A model generated the notes under the pieces. That model made no database searches, was not told the DNA's origin, and was given only the letters and a program-made list of their open reading frames with translations. The translations under genes were made by a program, and so were the position numbers. Below are positions 26,002-34,424 of a stretch of 64,000 bases of DNA, one piece after another (position 1 is the stretch's first letter; every line of letters starts with the position of its first letter). The DNA is from Spirochaetales bacterium (GTDB lineage: Bacteria > Spirochaetota > Spirochaetia > Treponematales > Treponemataceae): contig QKEL01000011.1 of assembly GCA_003252395.1 (NCBI GenBank), forward strand, positions 248,001-312,000, written 5' to 3'.

Positions 26002-27343
26002 GCGAACCTCCTTCGGCGGCGCGTTCGGCCGGCTGGGCGCCGTCCGGAGCCGCCGGGCTTATGGCCTCGAAAATGTCGTCGGTCTTGACGGTGCCGAGAA
26101 GCTTGCCCGATTCGGATACGACGGGAACGGCGCGGTAATTCGCCTTGGCCATGGAGAAGAGCTCCTCCAGCACCATGTCTTCCCGGGCGGCGGGTACCTG
26201 GCGCAAAAGGTCGCCGTCGAGCTTGCGGGTATCGGCGCCGCTCGCGGGCTGACCGGCGGCGACGGCCTTGGCTTCCCGCTCCGCCAGGTATTTTTCAAGA
26301 CGGTCCCGGCTCGCGACGCCGAGGAGCCGGCGTTCCCGGTCCACCACGAAGGCGGCCTGGCGCTTTTCGCGTTTCAGGATGGTGAGTGCGGTTTTCGGCC
26401 CTTCCCAGGCATAGAGGAGGACGGCGGGCTCGCTCATGATGCTGCCGGCGGTAATGACCTTCGCCGGGGAGGCGTCCTGCACGAACTCGGCAACGTAATC
26501 GTCGGCGGGGGCCGTCACGATGTCTTCCGCCGTGCCGATCTGCACCACCTCGCCGTTTCGCATGATCGCGATCCGGTTCCCGAGCTTCAGGGCCTCGTGG
26601 AGATCATGGGTGACGAATACGATGGTCTTTTGGAGCTTCGCCTGAAGTTCCACGAGCTCGTCCTGCATTTGGCGACGGATCAGGGGATCGAGGCCGCTGA
26701 AGGGCTCGTCCATGAGGAGGATATCCGGATCGCTCGCGAGGGCGCGGGCGAGGCCCACGCGCTGCTGCATGCCGCCGGAGAGGGCGCCGGGGTACTGGTC
26801 TTCCCACCCCTTCAGGCCGACGGTCTCGATGGCCTGCATGGCCCGGGCGTAGCGCTCGCCCCGGGGGAGCTTCTGCACCTTGAGGGCGTAGGCCGCGTTA
26901 TCGAGGACGGTCATGTGGGGGAAAAGGCCGTAATGCTGGAATACCATGCCGAAGGCGGTCTTGCGAAACTCGAGGAGACGGGCCTCGCCCATCTTCGTTA
27001 CGTCCTCGCCGAGCACCTCGACGGTGCCGGCGGTGGGTTCCACGAGCCGTATGATGTTTCGGATAAGCGTGGACTTTCCGCTGCCGGATAAGCCCATGAG
27101 GATGAAGAACTCGCCCTTTTTCACTTCGATGTCGATATTCCTCATGCCGACCACGCAGCCGGTCTTCTCGAGGATCTCGGTCTTTCCGAGGTTCCGGTAT
27201 TTGTCCGTGAGGATGCGACGTGGGTCTATCCCGAAGACTTTCCAGAGCCCGGAAATGCGAATCGCGGTTTCCCGCGATTCGGGGGCGGCCGCCGGAGCCA
27301 TGGTTCCGGCGGCGGGGATTTTAACTTCCGCGTTAATCGGCAA
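25994..27343 (-). CDS. proV: Glycine betaine/proline-type ABC transporter ATP-binding subunit with CBS domains
   Basis: 449 residues. Walker A GLSGSGKST, signature LSGGMQQRVGLARAL, Walker B ILLMDEPFSGLDP; the N-terminal extension with KVFGIDP is typical of ProV/OpuAA. Residues about 300-440 form two CBS repeats, split by an Ala/Gly-rich linker, which sense ionic strength or nucleotides in this family. The start is TTG at 27343, overlapping proX by 11 bases with GGAAAGG just upstream; an ATG at 27301 lacks a ribosome-binding site. A longer than usual N-terminal tail (about 25 residues) results. Confidence 0.93.
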   Translation of the reverse strand: MPINAEVKIPAAGTMAPAAAPESRETAIRISGLWKVFGIDPRRILTDKYRNLGKTEILEKTGCVVGMRNIDIEVKKGEFFILMGLSGSGKSTLIRNIIRLVEPTAGTVEVLGEDVTKMGEARLLEFRKTAFGMVFQHYGLFPHMTVLDNAAYALKVQKLPRGERYARAMQAIETVGLKGWEDQYPGALSGGMQQRVGLARALASDPDILLMDEPFSGLDPLIRRQMQDELVELQAKLQKTIVFVTHDLHEALKLGNRIAIMRNGEVVQIGTAEDIVTAPADDYVAEFVQDASPAKVITAGSIMSEPAVLLYAWEGPKTALTILKREKRQAAFVVDRERRLLGVASRDRLEKYLAEREAKAVAAGQPASGADTRKLDGDLLRQVPAAREDMVLEELFSMAKANYRAVPVVSESGKLLGTVKTDDIFEAISPAAPDGAQPAERAAEGGSHV

Positions 27344-28301
27344 TGCCTTTCCCCGCGTCCAGCGCGGCGTTGACTTTGGCGGCGACGTCGGCGGACACCC
27401 ACGCGGTCCATACGTCTTTTTTGTTCTTGAGGAACCACAGCGCGGTCTGCCCGGAGCTCCACTTATTGTCGTCCATCACCGAAAGGAACTCGTTGTTCTC
27501 GGCCACGGTGGTCTTATAGTTCTTCAGGAACGCGGCCACCTCGGGCGCCTTTTCGGTTAAGGACCTGCTCACCAGCTTGTTCACCAGCGCCGGCTCGAAC
27601 TCGGAACCCTTGAGGCGAACCATGTCGAGCTTGCCGAGGATCGGGGTCGGGGCCCAGTAATAGCCGACCCAGGGTTTTCGTTGCTTATAGGCGCCGACCA
27701 TGGTGGCGGCAAGGGCGGCGGACGAACCGGGCACGCCCTGGTTAAAGGTGTCGGCCAGGCCGTACTGCTTGAAAATATCCTCGGATACCTTGGTGGCGGA
27801 CCAACCGGCGGTGCCCATGTACACGAGCCCCTTGGCCGGGTCTTCCGGGTCCTTGAAAAGCTTCCAGTATTTCGGCAAGTCCGCGACCGACTTAAGGTCC
27901 GGCGCCGGGGCGTCGGCGCCTTCCGTCAGATACCGGGGAATCCACCAGCCCTGGGGGGCGTCGGGCATGTTTTGGCCCAGGTCCACGATGTCGCCGGAAG
28001 CGATGGCCTTATCGTAAACTTCCATGAAGTTGGAATGCCAGGATTCCATATCGACGTCGATATCGCCCTGGATGAGTCCGTTGACGGTTACGAGGGTATC
28101 GGCCGCGGTATACTCGACGTTATAGTCGCCGATGCCGTTTTGGATGATGTAAGCGGCGATTCGGTTGTGGACCGCCGCGCTGTCCCATGAAAGATCGCCG
28201 AAGACCAGGGTAACGGGCTTTTCCTCCTTCGTCCCACCGGCGAATACGGCCAACGGGAGGGTGAACATCAGAACGATTGTGAAAGCGATAAACTTCCGCA
28301 T
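27333..28301 (-). CDS. proX: Glycine betaine/proline-type substrate-binding protein
   Basis: 322 residues. Signal peptide MRKFIAFTIVLMFTLPLAVFA without lipobox Cys, so a soluble periplasmic protein. OpuAC/ProX type fold with VDMESWHSNFMEVYDKA and QGWWIPRYLTEG, where aromatic residues would cage the quaternary ammonium group. First gene of proXVW. AAGGAGG lies six bases before the ATG. A TTGACA (28375-28370 on the minus strand) with a weak TACGGT 17 bases later is the likely promoter; a weak -10 is common for osmotically induced promoters. Confidence 0.92.
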   Translation of the reverse strand: MRKFIAFTIVLMFTLPLAVFAGGTKEEKPVTLVFGDLSWDSAAVHNRIAAYIIQNGIGDYNVEYTAADTLVTVNGLIQGDIDVDMESWHSNFMEVYDKAIASGDIVDLGQNMPDAPQGWWIPRYLTEGADAPAPDLKSVADLPKYWKLFKDPEDPAKGLVYMGTAGWSATKVSEDIFKQYGLADTFNQGVPGSSAALAATMVGAYKQRKPWVGYYWAPTPILGKLDMVRLKGSEFEPALVNKLVSRSLTEKAPEVAAFLKNYKTTVAENNEFLSVMDDNKWSSGQTALWFLKNKKDVWTAWVSADVAAKVNAALDAGKGIAD

Positions 28302-28738
28302 GTTTTCCTCCTTAGGTTTTGCGCTTAGCGCATATTTGATATCTTAACCGTAAAGGCTGAGACGGATGGTGTCAACCCTGGCAAACAGAATATTTAGACA
28401 TTTACCGCCCTTTTTTGGCTATTTTATTCTAAATATCAGCTTAAAATTATGCATGTTTTCCGGTTTAACGATTATTTTCTCCCTTTTTTATATATATTCA
28501 CGATTTTTTTCGTAATATTGTTGTTTTTTATTATCATTTTATCAATTTCCCCGAGAATCACAGCGCGCACGGTTTTCTTCGTTTAATGCGTATTTTTTAT
28601 TCATAACACAGCCTTCCGCTCGGCCGCCACGCCCGAGGAACGGGAAAAAAGCTCTTGACCTAAACCGGTTTACCTGGCAATCTTACCGCGCTTACCGCAC
28701 CTCAATCCAGCAGGTATCCCCATCGTCAGGAGCACGCC
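28302..28738. other. 437-base intergenic region between proX and the acetyltransferase
   Basis: Divergent spacer. 28302-28376 holds the proX leader (with a GCGC-TTA-GCGC repeat at 28321-28331) and promoter. About 28380-28620 is strikingly AT-rich with T runs and TATATATA and has no ORF. 28655-28683 holds the promoter of the acetyltransferase. I see no RNA gene or terminator here. Confidence 0.6.
28655..28683 (+). promoter_or_regulatory. Acetyltransferase promoter with palindrome in spacer
   Basis: TTGACC (28655-28660), 17-base spacer, CAATCT (28678-28683). The spacer begins with the perfect palindrome TAAACCGGTTTA (28661-28672), which has the central CG and symmetry of LacI/GalR-family operators. 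Occupation would block the promoter. Confidence 0.5.
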
Positions 28739-29539
28739 ATGAAAGAGCGACTACCGGAGCAACCCATACTGCGCGAAGACATTGCCGCGGCCCTGCGCGT
28801 CGCCGGCCTTGAACGGGGAAACGCCGTTTTCGCCCATGCCTCCCTCTCGGCCTTTGGCTATATACTCGGCGGGGCCGAAACGGTAATCCGGGCCATTCTG
28901 GACGTTCTCGGTCCCGACGGGACCCTCATGATGCCCGCACAAACCTGGAAGAACCTTGATCCGGAAACCGGCGTGCATTGGGAAGTCCCGAAGGAATGGT
29001 GGCCCGCGATCCGCGACCACTGGCCCGCCTACGATCCGGCGGTTACCCCGTCCGTGGGCATGGGAGCCGTCGCCGAGGCGCTGAGGACCTGGCCCGGCTC
29101 GAAACGGTCCGCCCACCCCGCCCGATCGGTCAGCGCCGTGGGGAAATACGCCGCCTACCTCACCGAGAACCACGACCTCTCGGATATCTTCGGCGACGAC
29201 TCCCCCGTAGGGCGGCTCTATAAACTGGACGGACAGGTACTGCTATTCGGGGTCGGCCACGACAAGAACACCTCGATCCATCTCGCCGAATACCGCGCGG
29301 ACTGGGCAAAGCCGCGGGCCACCGAACGGAGCGCGATCGCGCGAAACGGCAAGCGGGAATGGGTTTCCTACGAGACCATCGCGGTGGACGATTCCGATTT
29401 TATAGCCCTGGGAGAGGCCTGGGAAAGGGCCTCGGGGCAACAGACGGCAGCGCTCGGAAACGGCATGATACGCTGTTTCGACCAAAGGCCCTTCGTGGAT
29501 TGGGCCACGGCCTGGCTGAGCGATAACCGTCGCGCGTAA
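28739..29539 (+). CDS. AAC(3)-family N-acetyltransferase
   Basis: 266 residues, antibiotic_NAT fold. Conserved segments: GNAVFAHASLSAFGYILGG at the N-terminus, GPDGTLMMPAQTW, HPARSVSAVG (acetyl-CoA region) and FGVGHDKNTSIHLAEY with the active-site His. Classic members acetylate the 3-amino group of aminoglycosides; chromosomal relatives such as YokD-type proteins often have other or unknown substrates, so resistance should not be assumed. CAGGAG is 7 bases before the ATG. It lies 31 bases before the aminotransferase gene. Confidence 0.88.
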   Translation: MKERLPEQPILREDIAAALRVAGLERGNAVFAHASLSAFGYILGGAETVIRAILDVLGPDGTLMMPAQTWKNLDPETGVHWEVPKEWWPAIRDHWPAYDPAVTPSVGMGAVAEALRTWPGSKRSAHPARSVSAVGKYAAYLTENHDLSDIFGDDSPVGRLYKLDGQVLLFGVGHDKNTSIHLAEYRADWAKPRATERSAIARNGKREWVSYETIAVDDSDFIALGEAWERASGQQTAALGNGMIRCFDQRPFVDWATAWLSDNRRA

Positions 29540-29557
29540 GCTCTCGAGAATTTATGG

Positions 29558-29563
29558 TATACT
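29558..29563 (+). promoter_or_regulatory. -10 element of the class V aminotransferase gene
   Basis: TATACT followed by exactly 7 bases and the ATG at 29571; no ribosome-binding site. The -35 region is poor. Confidence 0.45.
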
Positions 29564-29570
29564 AGCCCTC

Positions 29571-31046
29571 ATGACCGATTCCCGCGCATCCATAGAATCA
29601 CGCTTTACGCCCTTTCGAGAAGGCACCATCGGGAACGATGCCGCGATCGCCGGCCCCTACGGGGAAAAACGACTCCTGTACGCGGACTGGATCGCCTCGG
29701 GACGTTTGTACCTGCCGGTGGAAAGGCGCATGACCGAAACCTGCGGCCCCTGGGTAGCGAACACGCATTCCGAATCCACCCACTGCGGGCAGCTGATGAC
29801 CCGCGCCTATCACGATGCCCGCGAGGCCATTAAGGCCCACATCGGCGCAAGGCCCTCCGACGCGCTTCTCCCTTCCGGCTCCGGCATGACCGGGGCGCTG
29901 TGCAAGCTCCAGCGGATGTTGGGCCTCAAGGTGCCCGAGCAGGCCAAGGCCAAATTCTCGCTGAAAAGCGAGGAGCGGCCCGTTGTATTCATTACCCACA
30001 TGGAGCACCACTCGAACCATACCTCCTGGCTCGAAACCATCGCCGACACGGTGGTGCTCCCGCCCGACGAGAACCTGCTCGTGCGGGTTTCCGCCCTGGA
30101 AGAGGCGCTCTTCCAGTACCGCGACCGCCCGCTGAAAATCGGCAGCTTTACCGCGGCGAGCAACGTCACGGGCATTCGCACGCCTTGGCGGGAGCTGGCC
30201 CGGGCCATGCACGCGGCGGGGGGCTGGTGCTTCGTGGATTTTGCCGCCAACGCGCCGTACGACGAGATTCGCATGCACGCCGAAGATCCCGCCGAATCGG
30301 CGGACGCGGCCTTTTTTTCGCCCCATAAGTTTCTCGGGGGGCCGGGCTCCTCGGGAATGCTCGCCTTCAACCGGGGACTGTACCGCAACCGCGTACCGGA
30401 CCAGCCCGGGGGCGGGACCGTCCGCTGGACCAACCGCTGGAACGAGTATGAATACCTGGACGATATCGAGCTTCGCGAGGACGGCGGCACCCCGGCTTTC
30501 TTGCAGACCATCCGGGCCGCCCTTGCCTGCGGGGTCAAGGAGTCCATGGGCCTTGCTCCGATACGGGAGAGCGAGGAGTTCCTCGTACGGCGCGCCATGA
30601 AAGGCCTTTCCGCCATTCACGGGGTGAAGGTGCTGGCGGCGGACCAGACCGAGCGGATCGGCGCGATTTCCTTCTATATCGAGGGGATTCACTACAATCT
30701 GGCCGTGCGGCTCCTGTCCGACCGTTACGGCATTCAGGTGCGGGGCGGCTGCTCCTGCGCGGGCACGTACGGCCATTATCTGTTGCACGTGGACAGGGAA
30801 ACCTCGCACGCGATTACCGGCCAAATACATTCAGGCGACCTGAGCGCGAAGCCGGGCTGGGTGAGGCTGTCCGTTCATCCCATGATGACCGCGGCCGAAA
30901 TCGATTATATCCTCAACGCGGTCGACGACGTGGCGAAAAACGGAAAGGCCTGGGAAACCGATTACGTTTTTGACCACGGGAGCGCCGAATGGCGGCACAC
31001 GCATTGGTCTACCGAGGGGATACGGGGACTGTTCGCGCCTTTCTGA
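29571..31046 (+). CDS. Class V aminotransferase / cysteine desulfurase-like PLP enzyme
   Basis: 491 residues. PLP-binding Lys in FFSPHKFLGGPGSSGML and the Cys-bearing loop RGGCSCAGTYGHYLL, as in Csd/SufS-related class V enzymes; HMEHHSNHTSW and DFAANAPYDE fit the cofactor site. The chain is about 80 residues longer than SufS (about 410). The reaction may be cysteine desulfuration or another PLP-dependent elimination; no Suf or Isc partners are nearby. It precedes an MFS transporter by 52 bases. Confidence 0.82.
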   Translation: MTDSRASIESRFTPFREGTIGNDAAIAGPYGEKRLLYADWIASGRLYLPVERRMTETCGPWVANTHSESTHCGQLMTRAYHDAREAIKAHIGARPSDALLPSGSGMTGALCKLQRMLGLKVPEQAKAKFSLKSEERPVVFITHMEHHSNHTSWLETIADTVVLPPDENLLVRVSALEEALFQYRDRPLKIGSFTAASNVTGIRTPWRELARAMHAAGGWCFVDFAANAPYDEIRMHAEDPAESADAAFFSPHKFLGGPGSSGMLAFNRGLYRNRVPDQPGGGTVRWTNRWNEYEYLDDIELREDGGTPAFLQTIRAALACGVKESMGLAPIRESEEFLVRRAMKGLSAIHGVKVLAADQTERIGAISFYIEGIHYNLAVRLLSDRYGIQVRGGCSCAGTYGHYLLHVDRETSHAITGQIHSGDLSAKPGWVRLSVHPMMTAAEIDYILNAVDDVAKNGKAWETDYVFDHGSAEWRHTHWSTEGIRGLFAPF

Positions 31047-31064
31047 TTTTTTTCACGGCACTTC

Positions 31065-31093
31065 TGGACAGGACGGGCGAAAACCGCTTGAAT
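31065..31093 (+). promoter_or_regulatory. Possible leaderless promoter of the MFS gene
   Basis: TGGACA (31065-31070), 17 bases, TTGAAT (31088-31093), 5 bases, ATG at 31099. No ribosome-binding site is visible. The -10 matches consensus at four of six positions. Confidence 0.35.
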
Positions 31094-31098
31094 GTGCC

Positions 31099-32325
31099 AT
31101 GCGCATAAAACACGTATTCGCTCCGTACCTCGGCCTCTCCGGGCCGATCTGGACCCTCTTCGCGGTACAGGTCATTAACCGGATGGGCGACTTCGTGCAC
31201 CCCTTCCTCACCCTCTTTTTGACCAAGCGCCTTGGTTACACCGAGGCGGCCACGGGCTTTTGGGTTACCGTCAACATCGTCGCCGGAACCCTGGGCATCA
31301 TGGCCGCGGGGAAGATTAGCGACCGCAAGGGGCGAAAGATAGTGCTTCTCGCCGGCATGGGGCTTTCTGCCCTCCTGATCGCCCTGGCGGGCTTCTGCCT
31401 TTCCTCTCCCCTCGTCGTGTACGTTCTCGTTGCCACCAGCTTTTTTCAGGGCATGGTTCGCCCCGCCATTTCCGCGCTTATCGCCGACCTGACCGGTCCC
31501 GACCAGAGAAAGGACGCCTACGCGCTGAGCTATCTCGGAATCAACATCGGGGTTTCCGTTGGCCCGATGATAGCGGGCTTTCTCTTTGAGCACCGGATAC
31601 GCTGGCTTTTTTGGGGCGACGCCCTCAGCTCGGCAGTCGCGCTCGCGTGTATCGCCCTCTTCATCCCCAATATACGGCACGGGGACCTGCCGGACCGACC
31701 CGAGTCGGTCGGCGAGGCCGTGTGGGACGGAAACGCCCTGACCGCCTTTTTCAAGCGGCCTATCCTCGTCGCCTTCTGTTTCTTGATTTTGGCGGTAAAC
31801 GTTATGTATACCCAAACCCACTTTGCCCTGCCCCTGTATGCCGAACGGCTCTTTCCCGGGCTGGGGGCCCTTACCTACGGCCGGCTTATGAGCTTCAACG
31901 CCGTGGTAGTCGTGGCTTTTACCCCCTTTATCAGCCACGTTAACCGCCGCCAGGCGCCCCTCGTATCCATGCAGATCGGCACGGCGCTCTACGCGGCGGG
32001 ATTCGCCATGATGGCCTTTGCCCTGCCCATGCCCCTCCTGTACGCGTCGACGCTGGTATGGACCCTGGGCGAAATAATGTTCTCGATCAATTCGGGGGTA
32101 TTCATGGCCGCGAGTACGCCGAAGAACCTGCGGGGGCAATTCCAGGCGTATCGGGAATTCATCGCCAGCCTCGGGAGGATTTTCTCGCCCCTCCTCGCCG
32201 GGCTCATTATCGGTTCAGCCAGCCTCTTCGCTACCTGGGGGGCCATTGGCGCCTTAGGCATCGCGGCGACGGCGGGATTCGCGCTATTGATCCGTTTTTC
32301 GAATAGGGCTAGGGCAAACCTTTAA
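31099..32325 (+). CDS. MFS transporter (drug/efflux-like)
   Basis: 408 residues from the ATG at 31099, about 12 membrane helices. The loop 2-3 motif GKISDRKGRKIVLLAG matches the MFS motif G-x-x-x-D-R-x-G-R-R. RPAISALIADLTGPDQRKDAYALSYLGINIGVSVGP is typical of DHA1-type multidrug or sugar-efflux members. The substrate is not readable. An upstream in-frame extension to 30970 overlaps the aminotransferase and would be hydrophilic, so it is rejected. The stop overlaps the convergent cyclase-like gene by 17 bases. Confidence 0.88.
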   Translation: MRIKHVFAPYLGLSGPIWTLFAVQVINRMGDFVHPFLTLFLTKRLGYTEAATGFWVTVNIVAGTLGIMAAGKISDRKGRKIVLLAGMGLSALLIALAGFCLSSPLVVYVLVATSFFQGMVRPAISALIADLTGPDQRKDAYALSYLGINIGVSVGPMIAGFLFEHRIRWLFWGDALSSAVALACIALFIPNIRHGDLPDRPESVGEAVWDGNALTAFFKRPILVAFCFLILAVNVMYTQTHFALPLYAERLFPGLGALTYGRLMSFNAVVVVAFTPFISHVNRRQAPLVSMQIGTALYAAGFAMMAFALPMPLLYASTLVWTLGEIMFSINSGVFMAASTPKNLRGQFQAYREFIASLGRIFSPLLAGLIIGSASLFATWGAIGALGIAATAGFALLIRFSNRARANL

Positions 32326-33796
32326 TGCCGTAAAAGTCCGACTGGCGGGGGGAATTCTGGGAACCCAGGGAACCGAGACGGACGAAACGGCTTTGAAGGT
32401 CCCGGTTCAGGCTCTCCATAACGCCCTCGGTCAGGCAAAAGTCGTTGCGGACCCGGTCATGCGCGGCCACCAGCCGGGCGGCCTCGGTGGCCGCGGGCCC
32501 GAGGGCGCCGAGCGTGACCGCGTTCCCCGCGCGAACCTCGCCAACGAGAACCGAACCGATCGCGAGCCCCACGCCGAAACGCTCCGGCACCGCGACCCCG
32601 CCCATGGCCAGCCTCGTGCGCACGGACGGCCAGCGTTCCCGCATCGACACGGCGCATTCCACCGCCGCCTTGCACTTGCCGGGGCGGTCGGCGCCACCGA
32701 ACAGCATGACGACGGAGCCCCCGGAAACGCTCGCGGGAAAGCCGCCGAAATCTTCGGCGCATAGGGCCCACTCCGCGAAGTACTCGGCGAGCATATCGAC
32801 CGTGCCCAAGGGAGTCGACGCTTCCGGATTCTCCCCCTCGCGTCCCATAGTCTCGACCAAATCGGAAAGGCCCCAGAGCCCGGCGTGCAGTACGCAATAT
32901 TCGGCGCACCCCGCGGGGAACTTCGCCTGGCTTTCAATCCCGCTTCCCGGTCCCGTTCCGTAAACCGATGAGAGTTCCAGATGGAAGGGCTCGGACTGCT
33001 CCGCGCGCGGAATCTCATAAGGCCCGTTTTTCCACTCATTCGTCGGCCCGTTTGCCAGCTCGGAGGGATTGTCGGCGGACGCGGTTTCAGGCCCCTCTTC
33101 CGCTATTCGAGCGCCATCTTCCTCGGCGCGCGCGCCTTCGCGGTAAGCCCCATCGGACGCAGCGCGCTTCGCACGGGCGGCTTCCGCTACCGGCACGGCT
33201 TGTGGGGCCATCCCCCTTCGCCCCGTCGCGAGGGCGAGGGCGAGAACGGGGGCGGCGAAGAGCGGATACGCGCCGTACGGAGCGACGGGGAGCGACGCGA
33301 TACGGGACAGAAAGTCAGCCGCGGCCAGGGCCGGCTCAGCTCCGCCCAGGGTAATCCAAGACCAGACAAGGAAAAACGCGGCGAGGTCGAGGATCACCAC
33401 GAGCCCCTCGAGGAGCCGCGCGGCGAACCGGCCGGAAAGGGCCAGGGAAAGGGCTTCGGCGAGGCCAAAGGCAAGGGCAAAAGCCCAATACCCCGCCAGG
33501 GCGGGCGTGAGGATAAAGACCGCGCCCGAGCGCAGGGCCAGTACGGTAAAGGTGAACGGGGTCAGAAGGCTCAAAATGAATCGGGGAAAGGGGAGGCCGC
33601 CGTAGGCGGTATGGAGAAGCGCCTGAATGAGCGCCACCGAAAGCAAGACGACGGTACCGGAATCGCCGAAAAAGGCGGTCCCTCCCGTGACTCCCCCGGC
33701 AATTGCGTAAAAAAGGGTGAACGGGGCCGAATACAGCAAGACCTCGCGAAGAAACCGGAATAGCGCCGCGGTAAAGCCGCCAGAGCGTGCGTTCAT
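32309..33796 (-). CDS. Membrane protein with degenerate class III nucleotide cyclase domain
   Basis: 495 residues from the ATG at 33796, which has GAGGAGG eight bases upstream (a TTG at 33811 lies within that site). Residues about 10-185 form five to six membrane helices; about 190-260 is a low-complexity Ala/Glu/Pro linker; about 280-480 is a class III cyclase fold recognised by VGLAIGSVLVGEVRAG and GALGPAATEAARLVAAHD. The first metal-binding block (normally F-x-D-I-x-G-F) reads LHAGLWGLSDL without the key Asp, and the second (normally GD) is altered, so cAMP synthesis is doubtful; it may be a pseudo-cyclase sensor. Confidence 0.72.
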   Translation of the reverse strand: MNARSGGFTAALFRFLREVLLYSAPFTLFYAIAGGVTGGTAFFGDSGTVVLLSVALIQALLHTAYGGLPFPRFILSLLTPFTFTVLALRSGAVFILTPALAGYWAFALAFGLAEALSLALSGRFAARLLEGLVVILDLAAFFLVWSWITLGGAEPALAAADFLSRIASLPVAPYGAYPLFAAPVLALALATGRRGMAPQAVPVAEAARAKRAASDGAYREGARAEEDGARIAEEGPETASADNPSELANGPTNEWKNGPYEIPRAEQSEPFHLELSSVYGTGPGSGIESQAKFPAGCAEYCVLHAGLWGLSDLVETMGREGENPEASTPLGTVDMLAEYFAEWALCAEDFGGFPASVSGGSVVMLFGGADRPGKCKAAVECAVSMRERWPSVRTRLAMGGVAVPERFGVGLAIGSVLVGEVRAGNAVTLGALGPAATEAARLVAAHDRVRNDFCLTEGVMESLNRDLQSRFVRLGSLGSQNSPRQSDFYGIKGLP

Positions 33797-33827
33797 GGAG
33801 AGCCTCCTCAAGGAACGTCTCCTTACC

Positions 33828-33856
33828 AGTATAGCAGTCTTGCCACATTATGGCAG
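33828..33856 (-). promoter_or_regulatory. Cyclase-like gene promoter with inverted repeat
   Basis: Minus strand: CTGCCA (33856-33851), 17 bases, TATACT (33833-33828). TGCCA-N5-TGGCA (33841-33855) overlaps the -35 and spacer and is a candidate operator. Confidence 0.5.
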
Positions 33857-33915
33857 TGTTTTCCCCCAATAACCCCGTTGGGAAAGAAACCACCAATTCA
33901 TGTATAGTACAAGTA

Positions 33916-33945
33916 TTGCAAATTACATATTATGTGTTATACAAT
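33916..33945 (+). promoter_or_regulatory. Promoter and operator of the MarR-hgcA-hgcB operon
   Basis: TTGCAA (33916-33921), 18 bases, TACAAT (33940-33945). The palindrome ACATA-T-TATGT (33925-33935) sits inside the spacer, where MarR-family repressors often autoregulate. Transcription would start near 33951, giving a leader of about 15 bases that contains the AGGGAG ribosome-binding site (33954-33959). Confidence 0.6.
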
Positions 33946-33965
33946 GCAAACTCAGGGAGATACGA

Positions 33966-34424
33966 ATGACCGACATATCGATACGGGCCTTTCGCAAGGG
34001 GATTCGGGCGCTGGAACGGGAAGTAGAGCTCGCCTTGCTTAGCCAAACGGAGTGTTGCGGGGTTACCCCGGCTCAATGCCATCTCTTGCTCGCCGTGGAA
34101 GACGCGGGAGAACCCAGCGTGGGAGAACTCGCCGCGGAACTGGAACTCGACTCCTCTACCCTGTCGCGAACCGTGAACGGCTTGGTCAAAGCGAACCTCC
34201 TCGCCCGACGGGAGGATCCGGCAAACCGGCGCAGGCAGCTCGTGAGCCTTACCGAGGCCGGAATTAAACGGGCGAACGCCATTAACGCTTCCTGCGACGG
34301 GTACTACGAGGGGATTCTGTCCTCCCTGCCGGAAACGGAGTCGCGGGCGGTGGCGAACGCCCTGCCGGTATTCGTTACGGCGATGCGCGAGTGGCGCCGA
34401 GCGGGGCACGGATGCAACCGATAA
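33966..34424 (+). CDS. MarR-family transcriptional regulator, cysteine-rich
   Basis: 152 residues from the ATG at 33966 (AGGGAG six bases upstream). Winged helix-turn-helix: VGELAAELELDSSTLSRTVNGLVKANLL is the DNA-recognition region and REDPANRRRQLVSLTEAG the wing. Cys30, Cys31 and Cys38 cluster in TECCGVTPAQCH near the dimer/ligand interface, a plausible thiol or metal(loid) sensing site. It overlaps hgcA by 13 bases, so it very likely controls, and is co-transcribed with, the mercury-methylation pair. The ligand is not known from sequence. Confidence 0.88.
   Translation: MTDISIRAFRKGIRALEREVELALLSQTECCGVTPAQCHLLLAVEDAGEPSVGELAAELELDSSTLSRTVNGLVKANLLARREDPANRRRQLVSLTEAGIKRANAINASCDGYYEGILSSLPETESRAVANALPVFVTAMREWRRAGHGCNR

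Noticed and set aside
28380-28620. Replication-origin or riboswitch candidate in the AT-rich spacer
   Set aside because: No DnaA-box cluster, iterons or conserved aptamer pattern could be identified; AT-richness alone is not enough.
28739-29539. Calling the AAC(3)-family gene an aminoglycoside resistance determinant
   Set aside because: Family membership alone does not show antibiotic acetylation, and no mobile or resistance context is present.
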